NCBI RefSeq assembly: GCF_910596095.1
Contig: NC_056543.1
Location: 26,608,542 to 26,672,541, forward strand
Length of the DNA stretch: 64,000 bases
Direction of reading: 5' to 3'
DNA from: Thunnus maccoyii
Lineage: Eukaryota > Chordata > Actinopteri > Scombriformes > Scombridae
The notes beneath the pieces are model-generated. The model had not been told where the DNA came from. It worked only from the letters and a program-made list of their open reading frames with translations, and ran no database searches. Both the position numbers and the translations under genes were made by a program. Below are positions 38,801 through 48,565 of this stretch, piece after piece; the stretch's first letter is position 1, and every line of letters begins with the position of its first letter.

Positions 38801-41800
38801 GCGTGACAAGCTAATCTACATGGCTGCCCTGCGACACACACAGGCCTCAACACACTTCTCTCCTAATTAACAGATGTATGCATGAAAGGGAATAAAATTG
38901 CAGTGCTAAAATGTAACCAAAAACCGAAAAGTTCCGACAAAGTTCCGACACAGACGTGCGGCAGGGCAGTTCCGAAAATAAGATGCTTGCTATACTTCCG
39001 GTGATAACCCCCAACATTTCCCTTTATCAAAAGGTTTCTAACCCTAACATGGAACCCAATATACTTATTTACACATCTATCATCGCACATATCAACAACA
39101 CTTCAAGAACATATGATGCATGATAGCAGAAATGCTAATACTGTGCTGAGTCTCTCTCTCTGTGGTCACTAATTTTGTATTGTTATATAGCATAAGTTAT
39201 TATACCACCATAAATGTGTTGTCCTTACCAACCCAGTGAAAACAAAATAAGTTTCCTTATCTTAGATGAGTAATGTGAAATAAGAGGGGCATGCGCTTTC
39301 TGCACTTTCTTCAAATGTGGCTAGATGATAGCCTGCTGCATTCAAAAAAAGGCACTTTGACAGGAAGTGCTTTTCAATTAAAAACTGCCTGATTTCATTA
39401 GGTTGGATTCACTCAATATTCTCTCTATTTGGAATCATATAAACAGAATGCTTATGTTTTATTTAACTAGAATAAGTGGATTTTATTCCAAACATTTTTA
39501 TTTGATATTTACTTAAATAATTGCCTCAAAATCAAGGACATAATTATATTGAATATACTTTACAGTAATACATTATTTAAAATCTACATGACCACGGAAT
39601 CATTTTTTTACAGTGTACAGTACCAGACAAAAGTTTGGACTTTCTCATTCTTCACATTTTTTGATGCTCATTCTATTTGTATGCAGCACAGTATTTGAAC
39701 CCACTTTTTCCAAGTTCATTGTTCAGTACAGCAAATGTTAAAATGTCCTGTGACCTGACATGGTAAGTACTGTATTTAAATGTAACCAGAGAGCAGAGGT
39801 AATGAGGCAGTTTTTGCAGAAGAGCCTTATAAATAAACAACATACAATGTTGCTCTTTCTTTTAGTGAATGAGGACCCTCCCACCTTTTTCGTGTAAGAT
39901 GCAATGATGAGTGAGGAATTTATCAGCTATGATGAAGCACAGTGCACTGTGAGTCACAAGGCTTTAAGGCAGAGGGAGAAGCAAGCATAATATCACTATA
40001 ATCAAGTGCAGACATAATTGTAGATTGTACAATGGTCTTCCAACTGGCAGATGAGAAACATGATTTGTTTCTCTTCATACAATAATTCAATTTTGACTTT
40101 CAGTTTGCTCGATAGGTGTTCCACATGGCTCTTAAAAGTGAGTCTGGTATCCGGCCAGATTCCCAAGTATTTAAAACATTCAACAGTTTCAGTTTCAGAA
40201 CCCTGAAGGGTACGGATATGGGCGATAGGCTGGATACGCGTCAGTGACCAAAAGAATAGCATACATTTAGTTTTGCTAGAATTTAAAACAAGTTTATGTT
40301 TGATGAGAGACTTTATTGTATCATTAAAAACACACACACATACATACACATAAAAGAGAAAACTCTTGATAAAAGAAGTAAAAGCAAGTCTATCCATTGT
40401 TAAGTGAGGCCATTCTGTAAAAGTCAGTTTCAAGACAAGATTTAAAGGCAGCGCGAGTCAGCTGACCTAATGCTCAGTGGAAAGCCATTTCAGAGCCAAG
40501 GAACCGGTACAGCAAAGACTTCATCACCCTTTGTTTTTAACTTGACCCTGACCCAAACTGGCAGACCTGTGGGGCCTCAGACAGTAAGGTATAAGGAGTT
40601 CAGTTATATACTCCAGATCAGGCAGAGCCTTGTATGTGATTAAGAGTACTTTAAAATTTGATTCTAAAGGAGACTGGAAGCCAACGCAATGAGGTCAAGA
40701 TTGGTGTGATGTATGAGAAATGCTCTGTTCTGGTCAGCAGTTGATGAATTTTGAACAATTTTGAGCTGCTCCATAGCTTGACTCTTCAAGCAAGTAAACA
40801 AGACAATATTAATCGAAGGGGGAGGATATAAAAGCATGTATAATTACTAAAAGACAGAACTTATTTTCAAGAGATTCCTCAGTTGATAAAAACACAACTA
40901 GACTACTTTCTTTACATGTTGCTTCAGGGTCAAGTCACAGCCCAATAAGATAACACCCATATTTATTTTAGCTGACTTTATGTTTTAGTGATTTTGCCAT
41001 ATTCCTGATTGTTGCAGATTGCAACCAAATGAATACCGCCCCCCTCCAAAAACCTCAGTGTGACAGAAGTGAAGAATTTTATTCATACATCATACAGCAA
41101 CTACACACCAGGTGTTTTAACATTCAACACATTTGTAGTAATACTTCCTTTGTGTGGCTTTATATGTAGTTTCTAATAATGTTCAAGTGGGGAACTTCCC
41201 TTGTCACTGACAACTACAAATGATTACTCTGCACTTGCTTCTGGTATTTTGATAACCATTTTGTAAGCCTCTTGTATGTCTGTTTGTCTAACAGTGGAGA
41301 CCACCGTCACAGTGTCACACCTCAGTAAAGTATCCATATCCTGTCCGTCAAACATGGCCAATTCCGAACTCAGCTACCTGCTCCTTCTCAATGACAGCTG
41401 CATCAGCCGAATACGTCTGTCCAAGGTTAGTCAGTGTGTGTGTGTGAGAGCTATTGTACTTGTACTATTTGCATTTATAACCACAGGTCTGTGGTCTGTA
41501 GGTTTCAGTGGTTGTGATTTTTTAAAATTCCAAAGCACAAATGATTTCACAAAAAAAGAAAAAAGTTATATTCATTTTTTGATCATGTAAGTTCAATTTA
41601 TATTGTTTTCTGCGTTATATGTCATAGGTGTTCATTGCTTTTGCACAACCGCAATAATAACATCACAGTATATTTATTTACATTTTCGAAAGAGTGTCCA
41701 ATTAGTTTCTTTTGCCGAGGAGACTTTACTGAATCTGATTGACAAGTTACAGGAAGTGCTGAGACCTGCCACAATATCTCACCTCTGCTGCAGGACTGCA

Positions 41801-44054
41801 CTGCATTGAAATTCTAAGCAAGTGGTTTCTTTACAGAGTAATTTCACGCCGAATCCTGTAGGCGTGAGCTGGGGTACATCACAGTTGTACTGAACTTCAT
41901 AGGCTGTGGACAGTGCATGCAGTGACCGACCACTAGATGGCAGCACAAACTAGGTTGCTGCAATGGGTTAATAGATCCAAGTCTCTTGATCCCTTTACAG
42001 CACCCAACATCAACATCATGCTAGTTGTTTTCAGAGGTGGGCTGTTGTACTTGTGACCACACCCACCTGTGATGTAGCATAGTACTGTAGCATCAAATGA
42101 GATCACGCCTGCACAGATTGTGGAAAAAGCTTGTTGTCACCACTAGTTGGCAGTGCAAGCAGGATTATTGGACAGGGTGCAGCCACTCTTTTAAAGAGCA
42201 AAATCCTGTTTTTGCTGACCTCCAGAGTTTGACGTTTGCATCTTGCTGCAGTGATGTTGAAGTGTACTCAGGATGTGATCAGGAACACTTGTGAAGACAC
42301 TATGTTCAGATCACACTTTCTGTTGCTGTTAAGTACGTAACAGTGTATGTACTCTCACAAAAGCACTTTTGGCTTGCAATCCAGTCTACTGAACCCAGGC
42401 ACTACAAGGTTTCACAACATTGTAGGTGCATGAGCATGACGCCCCAAATTCAAACCTCAAAATTCTCAGTTTTACTATGACTTTGAGCATGACATCATTG
42501 ATGGTATCAAGATAAGGGACTGTGGATATCCCCTCAAGCCAAGGGCACATCCAACCACATACTGTGCCACCGTTGTGTTGCATTTTACATTAAGTATTGG
42601 GCAAAAACAGATAAGTTATTTTTTTTTTTTTGCAATCTACAATCACTGAAACTCTACTTACAAATCTAGAGAAGCAATATGAACCATTTGATATGTCATG
42701 ACATCCTAAATCTGTTGAAACAGAGCTACTGCAGTGCCTACCTCTTTATTTCCATTTACATAAAGAAAGGGAATTGAAAAAAGGAAAAATAAAGACTTTG
42801 AGATGAGACAATTGTGTGAGCCTTCACATGATGAAAATACTGTAATATCCCACATTATGTATTTAAAACAAATTTAAAACAAAAACAGCTTGTAAGAAAG
42901 TGTATTGTTCCTCTTTGGATGTTAAAGCACAATGTATGTCTCAAAATACCTGTCCTGGAGTGCACTTTATCATCCCATATAAACTGTGCATTACTGATAA
43001 AATCTGACTTCATATGGCTGAGAGTCAGTTATGAGACTCAGCTGTTATGGGCAGCATACAACGCATGATTTTCTAGTACTCTCAATATTTTTCTGACACA
43101 AATATTAATCCATGTTCTCCTTTAGTGTGTGTAAAGATCACATTACAAATCATATTACCATCATCATCATCAGGTCCAAATCCTTACCATTAACACATCT
43201 TAACTTCTACTTTAACACTATTACTTAAAATTCTTAACCTTACTGTTTATTAATCTGATGGGGGCAGCAGCTGAGACTTAGCTCTGTGACAGAACTGTGA
43301 TTTTACAAGTCACCTCCTTCAATTCTAGTATTACTTGCAGTCTTTACTCTGCAATTAATGTCTTGCAGTATAAAGCATGATCATTTCCCCCTCTTCCTTT
43401 ATGCAGGAGTCTGGTTCTGGAGTGTTCTCCAGTCAGTATGAAATCACAGCCAACAACAGTGGAGTGTACATCTGTAAGAAGGAGGTGATTTATCCTCCAC
43501 CATACAAAGAGGAGTGTCACTCCACTAAAGTAATAGTGGCAGGTAAGACACAAAACCAAAAATGTATATATATTATATGATATTGCATATATACAGTATA
43601 TAACATATAAATCCCATTCTGATTGGCTCATAGAAAAGCAGAAAACCAATGAGACTGCCCTAGAAGCCAATCAGAGCTGCCAAGTCAAGTCTCCACTCAT
43701 CCCAGAAGTGGTGTTGTGGGCAGGATGTGGTGTTCTGTTGGTCTACAGCCTGTCAATCACATGCATCACCTGCAGCATTGTTCTACGGGTGAGAATGAAA
43801 GGATGAATTGACCTCACATACATGACCTGAAATGCCCATTAGGTTTAGTAAGTGAAGGAATCCAGAAGTGTTTAGCGTTAGCATGTATGTACAAAGCATG
43901 AACAATTCTTCTTTTATACATATGAAAATGACTTGTGATGATTTCTCTGTCTGTGTGTCGTATTCCTCAGAGGAAGCTGAAGAGGGATGAAGAGGATACA
44001 AATGAGTATGTCAACACCAGACCTGGAGAGATAAGGAAACACAGCAAAACCTAA
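35777..44054 (+). CDS. cd28: CD28 T-cell costimulatory receptor (complete, 5 coding exons)
   Basis: Joining 35777-35843, 41295-41425, 43407-43542, 43634-43788 and 43971-44054 gives 573 nt, 190 aa, in frame throughout with GT..AG introns. In order: signal peptide (1-22), one Ig V-type domain with B-strand Cys39 (VSISC) and F-strand Cys89 (GVYIC), the CD28/CTLA4 ligand loop IYPPPY (94-99), a stalk with Cys127 that may form the dimer disulfide, a transmembrane helix (about 136-160), and a 27-residue tail with basic start RKLKR and the motif EYVNT (Tyr176). CD28 family receptors bind B7 ligands on antigen-presenting cells and give T cells the second activation signal. The V domain is short: 50 residues between the core cysteines, against about 70 in mammals. 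The YVNT tail and the EIRKHSKT end favour CD28 over CTLA4. It is the first of three tandem family members. Confidence 0.9.
36165..36548 (-). pseudogene. Inverted partial copy of cd28 exon 2 and intron 2
   Basis: Bases 36489-36548 are the reverse complement of the last 60 bases of cd28 exon 2 (41366-41425), with 5 mismatches on my count. The copy continues without a break through the splice donor (GTTAGT in the gene, GTTAAT in the copy) and more than 300 bases of intron 2, down to 36165, matching 41426 to about 41818 with a few indels. It stops part way into the exon, so it cannot code a domain. It lies antisense within intron 1 of the same gene, about 4.8 kb from the parent sequence. Confidence 0.9.
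38045..38500 (-). pseudogene. Possible remnant of a SAMD3-like multicopy fish gene
   Basis: The minus strand reads KTREVVLRCLKEYLGEHGG (38340-38400), resembling the 'rrdavlrcLieYLgE' block of uncharacterised SAM-domain (SAMD3-like) proteins that are multicopy in teleosts. Further left, in another frame, AITVITKAGASASDSLKDIG and VIERVYG could be a later block of the same protein. Frames are broken and no other domain is visible. Recognition is from memory and weak; it lies inside cd28 intron 1. Confidence 0.35.
39614..39700. mobile_element. Tc1-like terminal repeat fragment
   Basis: ACAGTACCAGACAAAAGTTTGGAC is a fish Tc1-like terminal sequence. No partner repeat or transposase was found beside it. 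Confidence 0.45.
40002..40433 (-). pseudogene. LINE reverse transcriptase fragment, C-terminal part
   Basis: A 143-codon frame includes KLVLNSSKTKCMLF, ETVECFKYLGIWPDTRLTF and SHVEHLSSKLK, the conserved region after the YADD box in fish LINE reverse transcriptases. The start of the frame is not LINE-like and includes translated simple repeat. Same strand as, but a different segment from, the LINE at 19.6-20.5 kb. It sits in cd28 intron 1, opposite to transcription. Confidence 0.75.
40434..40800. repeat. LINE-associated dispersed repeat
   Basis: Blocks such as 'gagtcagctgacctaatgctcagtggaaagcc', 'agagccaaggaac', 'gcaatgaggtcaagattggtgtgat' and 'ttctggtcagcag' form a repeat common in percomorph genomes. 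It directly adjoins the LINE fragment and probably belongs to the same or a related element. Confidence 0.55.
41295..41425 (+). CDS. cd28: cd28 exon 2, N-terminal half of V domain
   Basis: Follows acceptor CTAACAG and ends at donor AAG|GTTAGT in phase 0. Encodes VETTVTVSHLSKVSISC and on to RIRLSK, with B-strand Cys39, an extra Cys58 and an NDS sequon. The last 60 bases and the donor are the part duplicated in inverse orientation at 36.2-36.5 kb. Confidence 0.85.
41426..43406 (+). other. cd28 intron 2
   Basis: The first part of this intron (to about 41818) is one arm of the inverted duplication with 36165-36488. The rest (41820-43400) shows no exon, RNA gene or repeat that I recognise apart from a poly-T at 42619-42631. 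Confidence 0.6.
43407..43542 (+). CDS. cd28: cd28 exon 3, C-terminal half of V domain with IYPPPY
   Basis: Acceptor TATGCAG, donor CAG|GTAAGA, from phase 0 to phase 1. Encodes the F strand GVYIC, the ligand loop IYPPPY, a further Cys103 (KEEC) and a final strand TKVIVA. Contains an NNS sequon. Confidence 0.9.
43634..43788 (+). CDS. cd28: cd28 exon 4, stalk and transmembrane segment
   Basis: Follows a short 91-base intron. Acceptor CTCATAG, donor CGG|GTGAGA. Encodes a stalk with NET and NQS sequons and NQSCQ, then the membrane span from about EVVLWAGCG to TCSIVL. The exon is open in only one frame consistent with phase. Confidence 0.85.
43971..44054 (+). CDS. cd28: cd28 exon 5, cytoplasmic tail
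   Basis: Acceptor TTCCTCAG. Encodes RKLKRDEEDTNEYVNTRPGE and a basic end RKHSKT, then TAA at 44052-44054. YVNT aligns with mammalian YMNM: Asn at +2 (Grb2/GADS SH2 binding) is kept, Met at +3 (PI3K p85 binding) is not. Confidence 0.9.
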   Translation, partial: RKLKRDEEDTNEYVNTRPGEIRKHSKT

Positions 44055-44223
44055 TGACAATTTATATTGTAATATACAATAACATATCAAAGCTATTAAA
44101 TTGATGATATGTGAGACTTTTCAATACATTGGAGAGTTGATTTAAATTACAAATATTGTAATTTAAATCTCAGTTACTTGTTTTTTAGTTAAAAGCTGAC
44201 ATTAAACTACATGAAAGAATTAA

Positions 44224-44226
<3 letters not shown>

Positions 44227-44310
<84 letters not shown>
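44227..44310. repeat. (AT)n(AC)n(AT)n compound microsatellite in cd28 3' UTR
   Basis: AT run 44227-44262, AC run 44263-44299, then a second AT run to 44310. It starts about 170 bases after the cd28 stop. If the AATAAA at 44793 is used, it is transcribed in the 3' UTR. Confidence 0.9.
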
Positions 44311-44792
44311 GTATTGTTTTGCCATTGAAAATATAGATGCAACACTTGGCTAATACAGTCAATATAACTGTTTAGAATGTTTTTTTCCCCTAAACCATTA
44401 TGTAATGGGGACTGAAGAAAAGATGTAAATGTTTGTAATATTTATGACCAGCATGTTTTTACTGTGCAAAAATGAATTGTGCAGCATGTTCTGCAGTGGA
44501 GGTAATCAGTTAATTTGGTCTGGATGAGAAGAATGAACACCAGTATCCATCAATTCCAGGGTATCTTTGCTCAGGTTACTCAAATAGACCTCGCCTCATG
44601 TTTTGTGATTGCAAACTGAAAAAGCTGAAAATACTCAGCATTACTCTTTAAAACAAAATGCTGTCTTCTGTCTGTATTTTTCACATACAGTTGGAGTTGG
44701 ACAGTGTGTATTTGTTCAGTGGGCAGGGATGTTCATGATATTATGTCTCTTACTTTGCTATTATTACCACATTTTTTGTGTCAAGATACTGA

Positions 44793-44798
44793 AATAAA
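44793..44798 (+). promoter_or_regulatory. Candidate polyadenylation signal of cd28
   Basis: The first canonical AATAAA I see after the stop codon, giving a 3' UTR of about 0.75 kb. A weaker ATTAAA at about 44095 could give a much shorter one. Confidence 0.5.
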
Positions 44799-44866
44799 GA
44801 TGCAGTTTAACAATGTGAAGAGCTATTGAAATATTACATTGCATGTAAATTGTACATTACAGAACC

Positions 44867-44986
44867 CCTAAAGTCCCAAAAGGTGGTTTGTTTTTTTTAT
44901 CTTGTGCGCACAAGTTAATATCATATAGGAACAAGTTATTATCTTGTGTTCACAAGATAAAAAATACCACCTTTTGGGACTTTAGG
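44867..44986. mobile_element. Small palindromic MITE
   Basis: Perfect 21-base inverted arms at 44867-44887 and 44966-44986 (core AGTCCCAAAAGGTGG and complement). Inside are secondary palindromes CTTGTGCGCACAAG and CTTGTGTTCACAAG. The RNA or single strand would fold into a long hairpin. Lies just past the cd28 polyadenylation signal. Confidence 0.75.
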
Positions 44987-46415
44987 GACTCCGTAGTACA
45001 CTGTATTCTCAATATTTTCTTTTAAAAAATTTTTTGAAAAATAAACGCATAAAAATGTTTATTTGAAAGTTTTGTGCTCTTTGGAAATATCTAACAGCTT
45101 AGAAACAGCTTTCCTATTATCATTTTAACTGTGATCACGATTTGAATTAATCTTTTTTGTTAATTTTGAGCACTTTGGGACTGTACTGTGAACGGTTTTG
45201 GAGAGACATGAGTAAGTTTTCCTCGTTCTTAGTCAAATTACAACTTGAATAGTTCAGAAATGTCACATTCGTCAATTTACTTTGAACTGATGATGAAAAT
45301 TGTGTCTCTGTGGTAAAACATTATCATAACTAAAAATAACAGCTTTCATGCCCACACAGGAAATGAGCAGATGATTGTGACACCTTACAAATTATGCTAC
45401 AGGCATAAGATTTTGTTTTGTTTTGTTTTCTAGAAAATTTTAATTATCAAGGAGAAAATTGGAGCAGTTTACAATATGTGTTGCATTCTCAGTGATCCTG
45501 GGTTGGTTCCATTAGTTCCACTACTATGTAAACTGGGCACAATGTGGAAAAGAGGCTGACTGGGTTATTGGTGGGAGAAATACAAAATCAGCAGGTGGAT
45601 TTGGGACGAACTACAATAATGACCATGTCATGACTGTGATTCCCCTTCCCCCTTAGAAACAGACACAAAGATATTAAATGGAGCAGGAGAGAAATTTCTT
45701 TGAAGACAAATTTACCTCCTCTAAGCACCATGAAGCTCCAAAACATGAACATACATCACCCCAAATATAATGACACACCCCAAATATACTGTCAATCAGA
45801 TGACAAGATGACAAGTCATGTTTCAGGAAACAACAAAAATGTACTCTTTATGTGTAATGAAAGGCCTGTTTTATAATAACAATATATCAAACGACAATGG
45901 GAGATGTCAGAGTCATCACTCGTGGTGATGCACCTTCAGATAATTATCACCCGACTCTGCAGCTCCCCTCGCCTTTATGGAGCTTTATGGCGAGTTTCAG
46001 CTCATTGTTCACAGTAGCTGTCCAGCCTGCAACGTTTACAGAGAAAGAGCTCTAAAAACCCACTGTACACAACCTGCTCAACACCAAGCAGACTGACACA
46101 GCAGCATCTAGCTAGTGAACATAGTGGAGCATTTAGCGGCTAAAGAGATATTTCTCTTGGGAGTGGTAGAAAGCAAAAACAGAGCTAAAAGCGAGTGAAT
46201 ATTGGACTTACATTCACCAGGTGGACAGAAAGACAATTCCAAATGAATGATAATGTTGCTCCATAATCAGCCCCGGCATTATGGGCAGGCTCTGGGGGGC
46301 CAGGCCTGCCCATCCAGTTATTTGGCCCTCCCAGGAGAAATCAGCATCAACACTGTTTTAATGCTTACTGGTGCTCAAGCCACAGGCCCAATGATGTAAA
46401 AGGGCCCATGAGGCC

Positions 46416-46481
46416 CTGTTGAAAACACCAACAGAACATGTAGGTGTCCTCCTAAAAGTCTTAAATTATCGTATGTTCAAC
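46416..46481 (+). repeat. 66-base direct repeat, copy 1
   Basis: Identical to 47106-47171 except for one base (ATTATC here, ATTAAC there). The copies lie exactly 690 bases apart in the same orientation. Confidence 0.85.
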
Positions 46482-47105
46482 ACAGTATATATTTGGCACT
46501 TTTTGTATTACATTATGTAAGTTAAATGGTGTCGCCAACAACATTCACATTTCCTCACTTATTTTTCTGACATTAATCTTTTTAAATGGCTTGCTTGAGA
46601 TGAATCGCCAAATCTTGTTGCAGTATCCACACTGATGGTCACAAGTTAAACAGACGGTAGGGTGGTCAAACCCAGTGAATAGTGACTATGTCACCACACA
46701 GTTTACACAATATTTAGCCACAAACTCTACTTTTATTGTGTGCACCATGACAAAGCAGGTTAATTGGTTGAATATGGGCCACTTTCCAATTAAAGATAAC
46801 AGTATAAAATCACAAGATTGACCATAGCTGCACCGCCAATTTATAGGCTACGTTTTGTTTCCCACATAATAAGAAACATTATGAGGCAAACGCTTCTTGC
46901 TGAGTTCAGTTGAACTTCCGTAAATGGTTGGTGTAGATAATAAACACACTGATTGATTGATTAAAGTAAAATTGATACAGCTTTTAGGAGCCAGCTGCCA
47001 ACAATACGGGCAACCACAACGCATTCAGCTGAAAGTTGGTTAAACCGAAACAGGTGCTTGAGTGACTCTCAGGGGAATGTGTCATGGTTGTCGTGGTGAC
47101 GGCAG

Positions 47106-47171
47106 CTGTTGAAAACACCAACAGAACATGTAGGTGTCCTCCTAAAAGTCTTAAATTAACGTATGTTCAAC
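47106..47171 (+). repeat. 66-base direct repeat, copy 2
   Basis: Second copy of the repeat at 46416. The sequences flanking the two copies differ, so the shared segment has sharp edges. Confidence 0.85.
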
Positions 47172-48049
47172 CCATAGAAACCAACTACCTGACCAGTTAC
47201 TTTCCTCTGGTGCCAGGACTGTCCATAACTGCTGGATGCAACAACTGTTTGCCAAGAAGTTCACAGATGAACTTGATAAGTTGCGTTCACCACAAGAGTG
47301 TGAAGTGGATTGTTCATTTAGTAGTATTAATTTGCTTCCATGCACACAGTAGTGTATAGTGACTGTTTAATAGTTTACTGATCTGGTGTGTAGAAAAACA
47401 GAGAGGTAATAACTAGGTGAGGTTAGATCCTCCCCTCCAAGCATGTTGCCATATCTGAACATGATCTGAACATCTGAACAGGGTTAATTAGTTAATGTTT
47501 GGTTATGTTTAGGCAACTAAAACAACTTGATTAAAGTTATGGGAAGATCGTGGTCATGGCTAAAAGAAACTAACATTGACTGGATGCAAACCACAGTCTC
47601 CAGTGTCAAAGTTAGACACTTGTATGCCCAACCATCCACCTTGATCAGCTCCCTAACAGGTTTGTGCGAACACAAGGGTCACTTGTCAGGAAAGCATAAA
47701 CTTCAGTTAATTTTAGTGTTTGAATGAAATATCAGTGCTATTGCTTTTCTAGTGAGGACACTACTGGATAAAGACTAGTTCCCTAATGCCATCGAGTTTG
47801 TCTTTTGTAATGCTTGTTTGGCCAAATACTTGGACAGTGAGAGATATACTACAATGTTGTCAGAGTGATGGCATACAGTACAGAGAGACTGGAAAATCAG
47901 TAATTTTACTTTCTCACAAAAGAAGCAAAATTCCTTGTTTCTCTGTCACTAAATCAGGGTTTCACAATCTTTTCTAGACTCCTTTTCAGTCATCACAGTC
48001 ATAAAGTTGTCAAGTGAATTTGAGTCTGACATACTTCTTAGCCATGCTA

Positions 48050-48565
48050 GTGGAAAGCCTCTTGGGATGGCAATGTTGGTCTGTCGGTCCATCTGGTTCC
48101 ACAACTACTTGACGGATTGTCATGAAATTTTGTACAGACATTCATGGTCTTCAGAAGATGAATCCTAGAGAATTTGGTGATCCTCTGACTCTTACTCTAG
48201 TGTCACTGTTAGGTCAAAATTTCAGTTTGTCCCATACTATGGCTTATTACCCAGAATCTGTAAAATTAATGACCCATCATCCTCAGCTGCATGTTGTGTT
48301 CTGTGCTAGTTACTGCATGTTAGCATGCTAAACTAAGATCATGTTGAACATGGTCAGGTCAGCATTATACCTGCTTAACATCAGCATGTTAGCATTGTCA
48401 TTATGAGCCTGTTATCATGCCGATGTGAGCATTGAGCTCACAGCTGCCGTAACTATGGGCAACCACAACGCATTCAGCTGAAAGTGGCCAGTTAATATGG
48501 TCACTGGTTAAACTGTAACAGGTGTTTCAGGCCTAAGTACAGCCTGGCAGAGCTGCTAACATGGC
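48050..48565 (+). repeat. Dispersed 'ggatggattgtcatgaaatttt' repeat
   Basis: Blocks 'ggcaatgttggtctgtcggtcc', 'acttgacggattgtcatgaaattttgtacagacattcatgg', 'gatgaatcctagagaatttggtgatcctctgact', 'catgttagcatgc' and 'aaccacaacgcattcagctgaaagt' are characteristic of a very common percomorph repeat. Its last part recurs at 46993-47060. Related sequence on the opposite strand covers 59080-60000. Confidence 0.7.

Larger units (their letters stand above)
44990..48040. other. Intergenic region between cd28 and ctla4-like gene, repeat-rich
   Basis: No exon recognised. A dispersed fish repeat lies at about 45890-46240, with blocks 'gtcatcactcgtggtgatgc', 'cagctcattgttcacagtagctg', 'catttagcggctaaagag' and 'tattggacttacattca'. 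A 66-base direct repeat (46416-46481 and 47106-47171) is listed separately. Confidence 0.5.
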
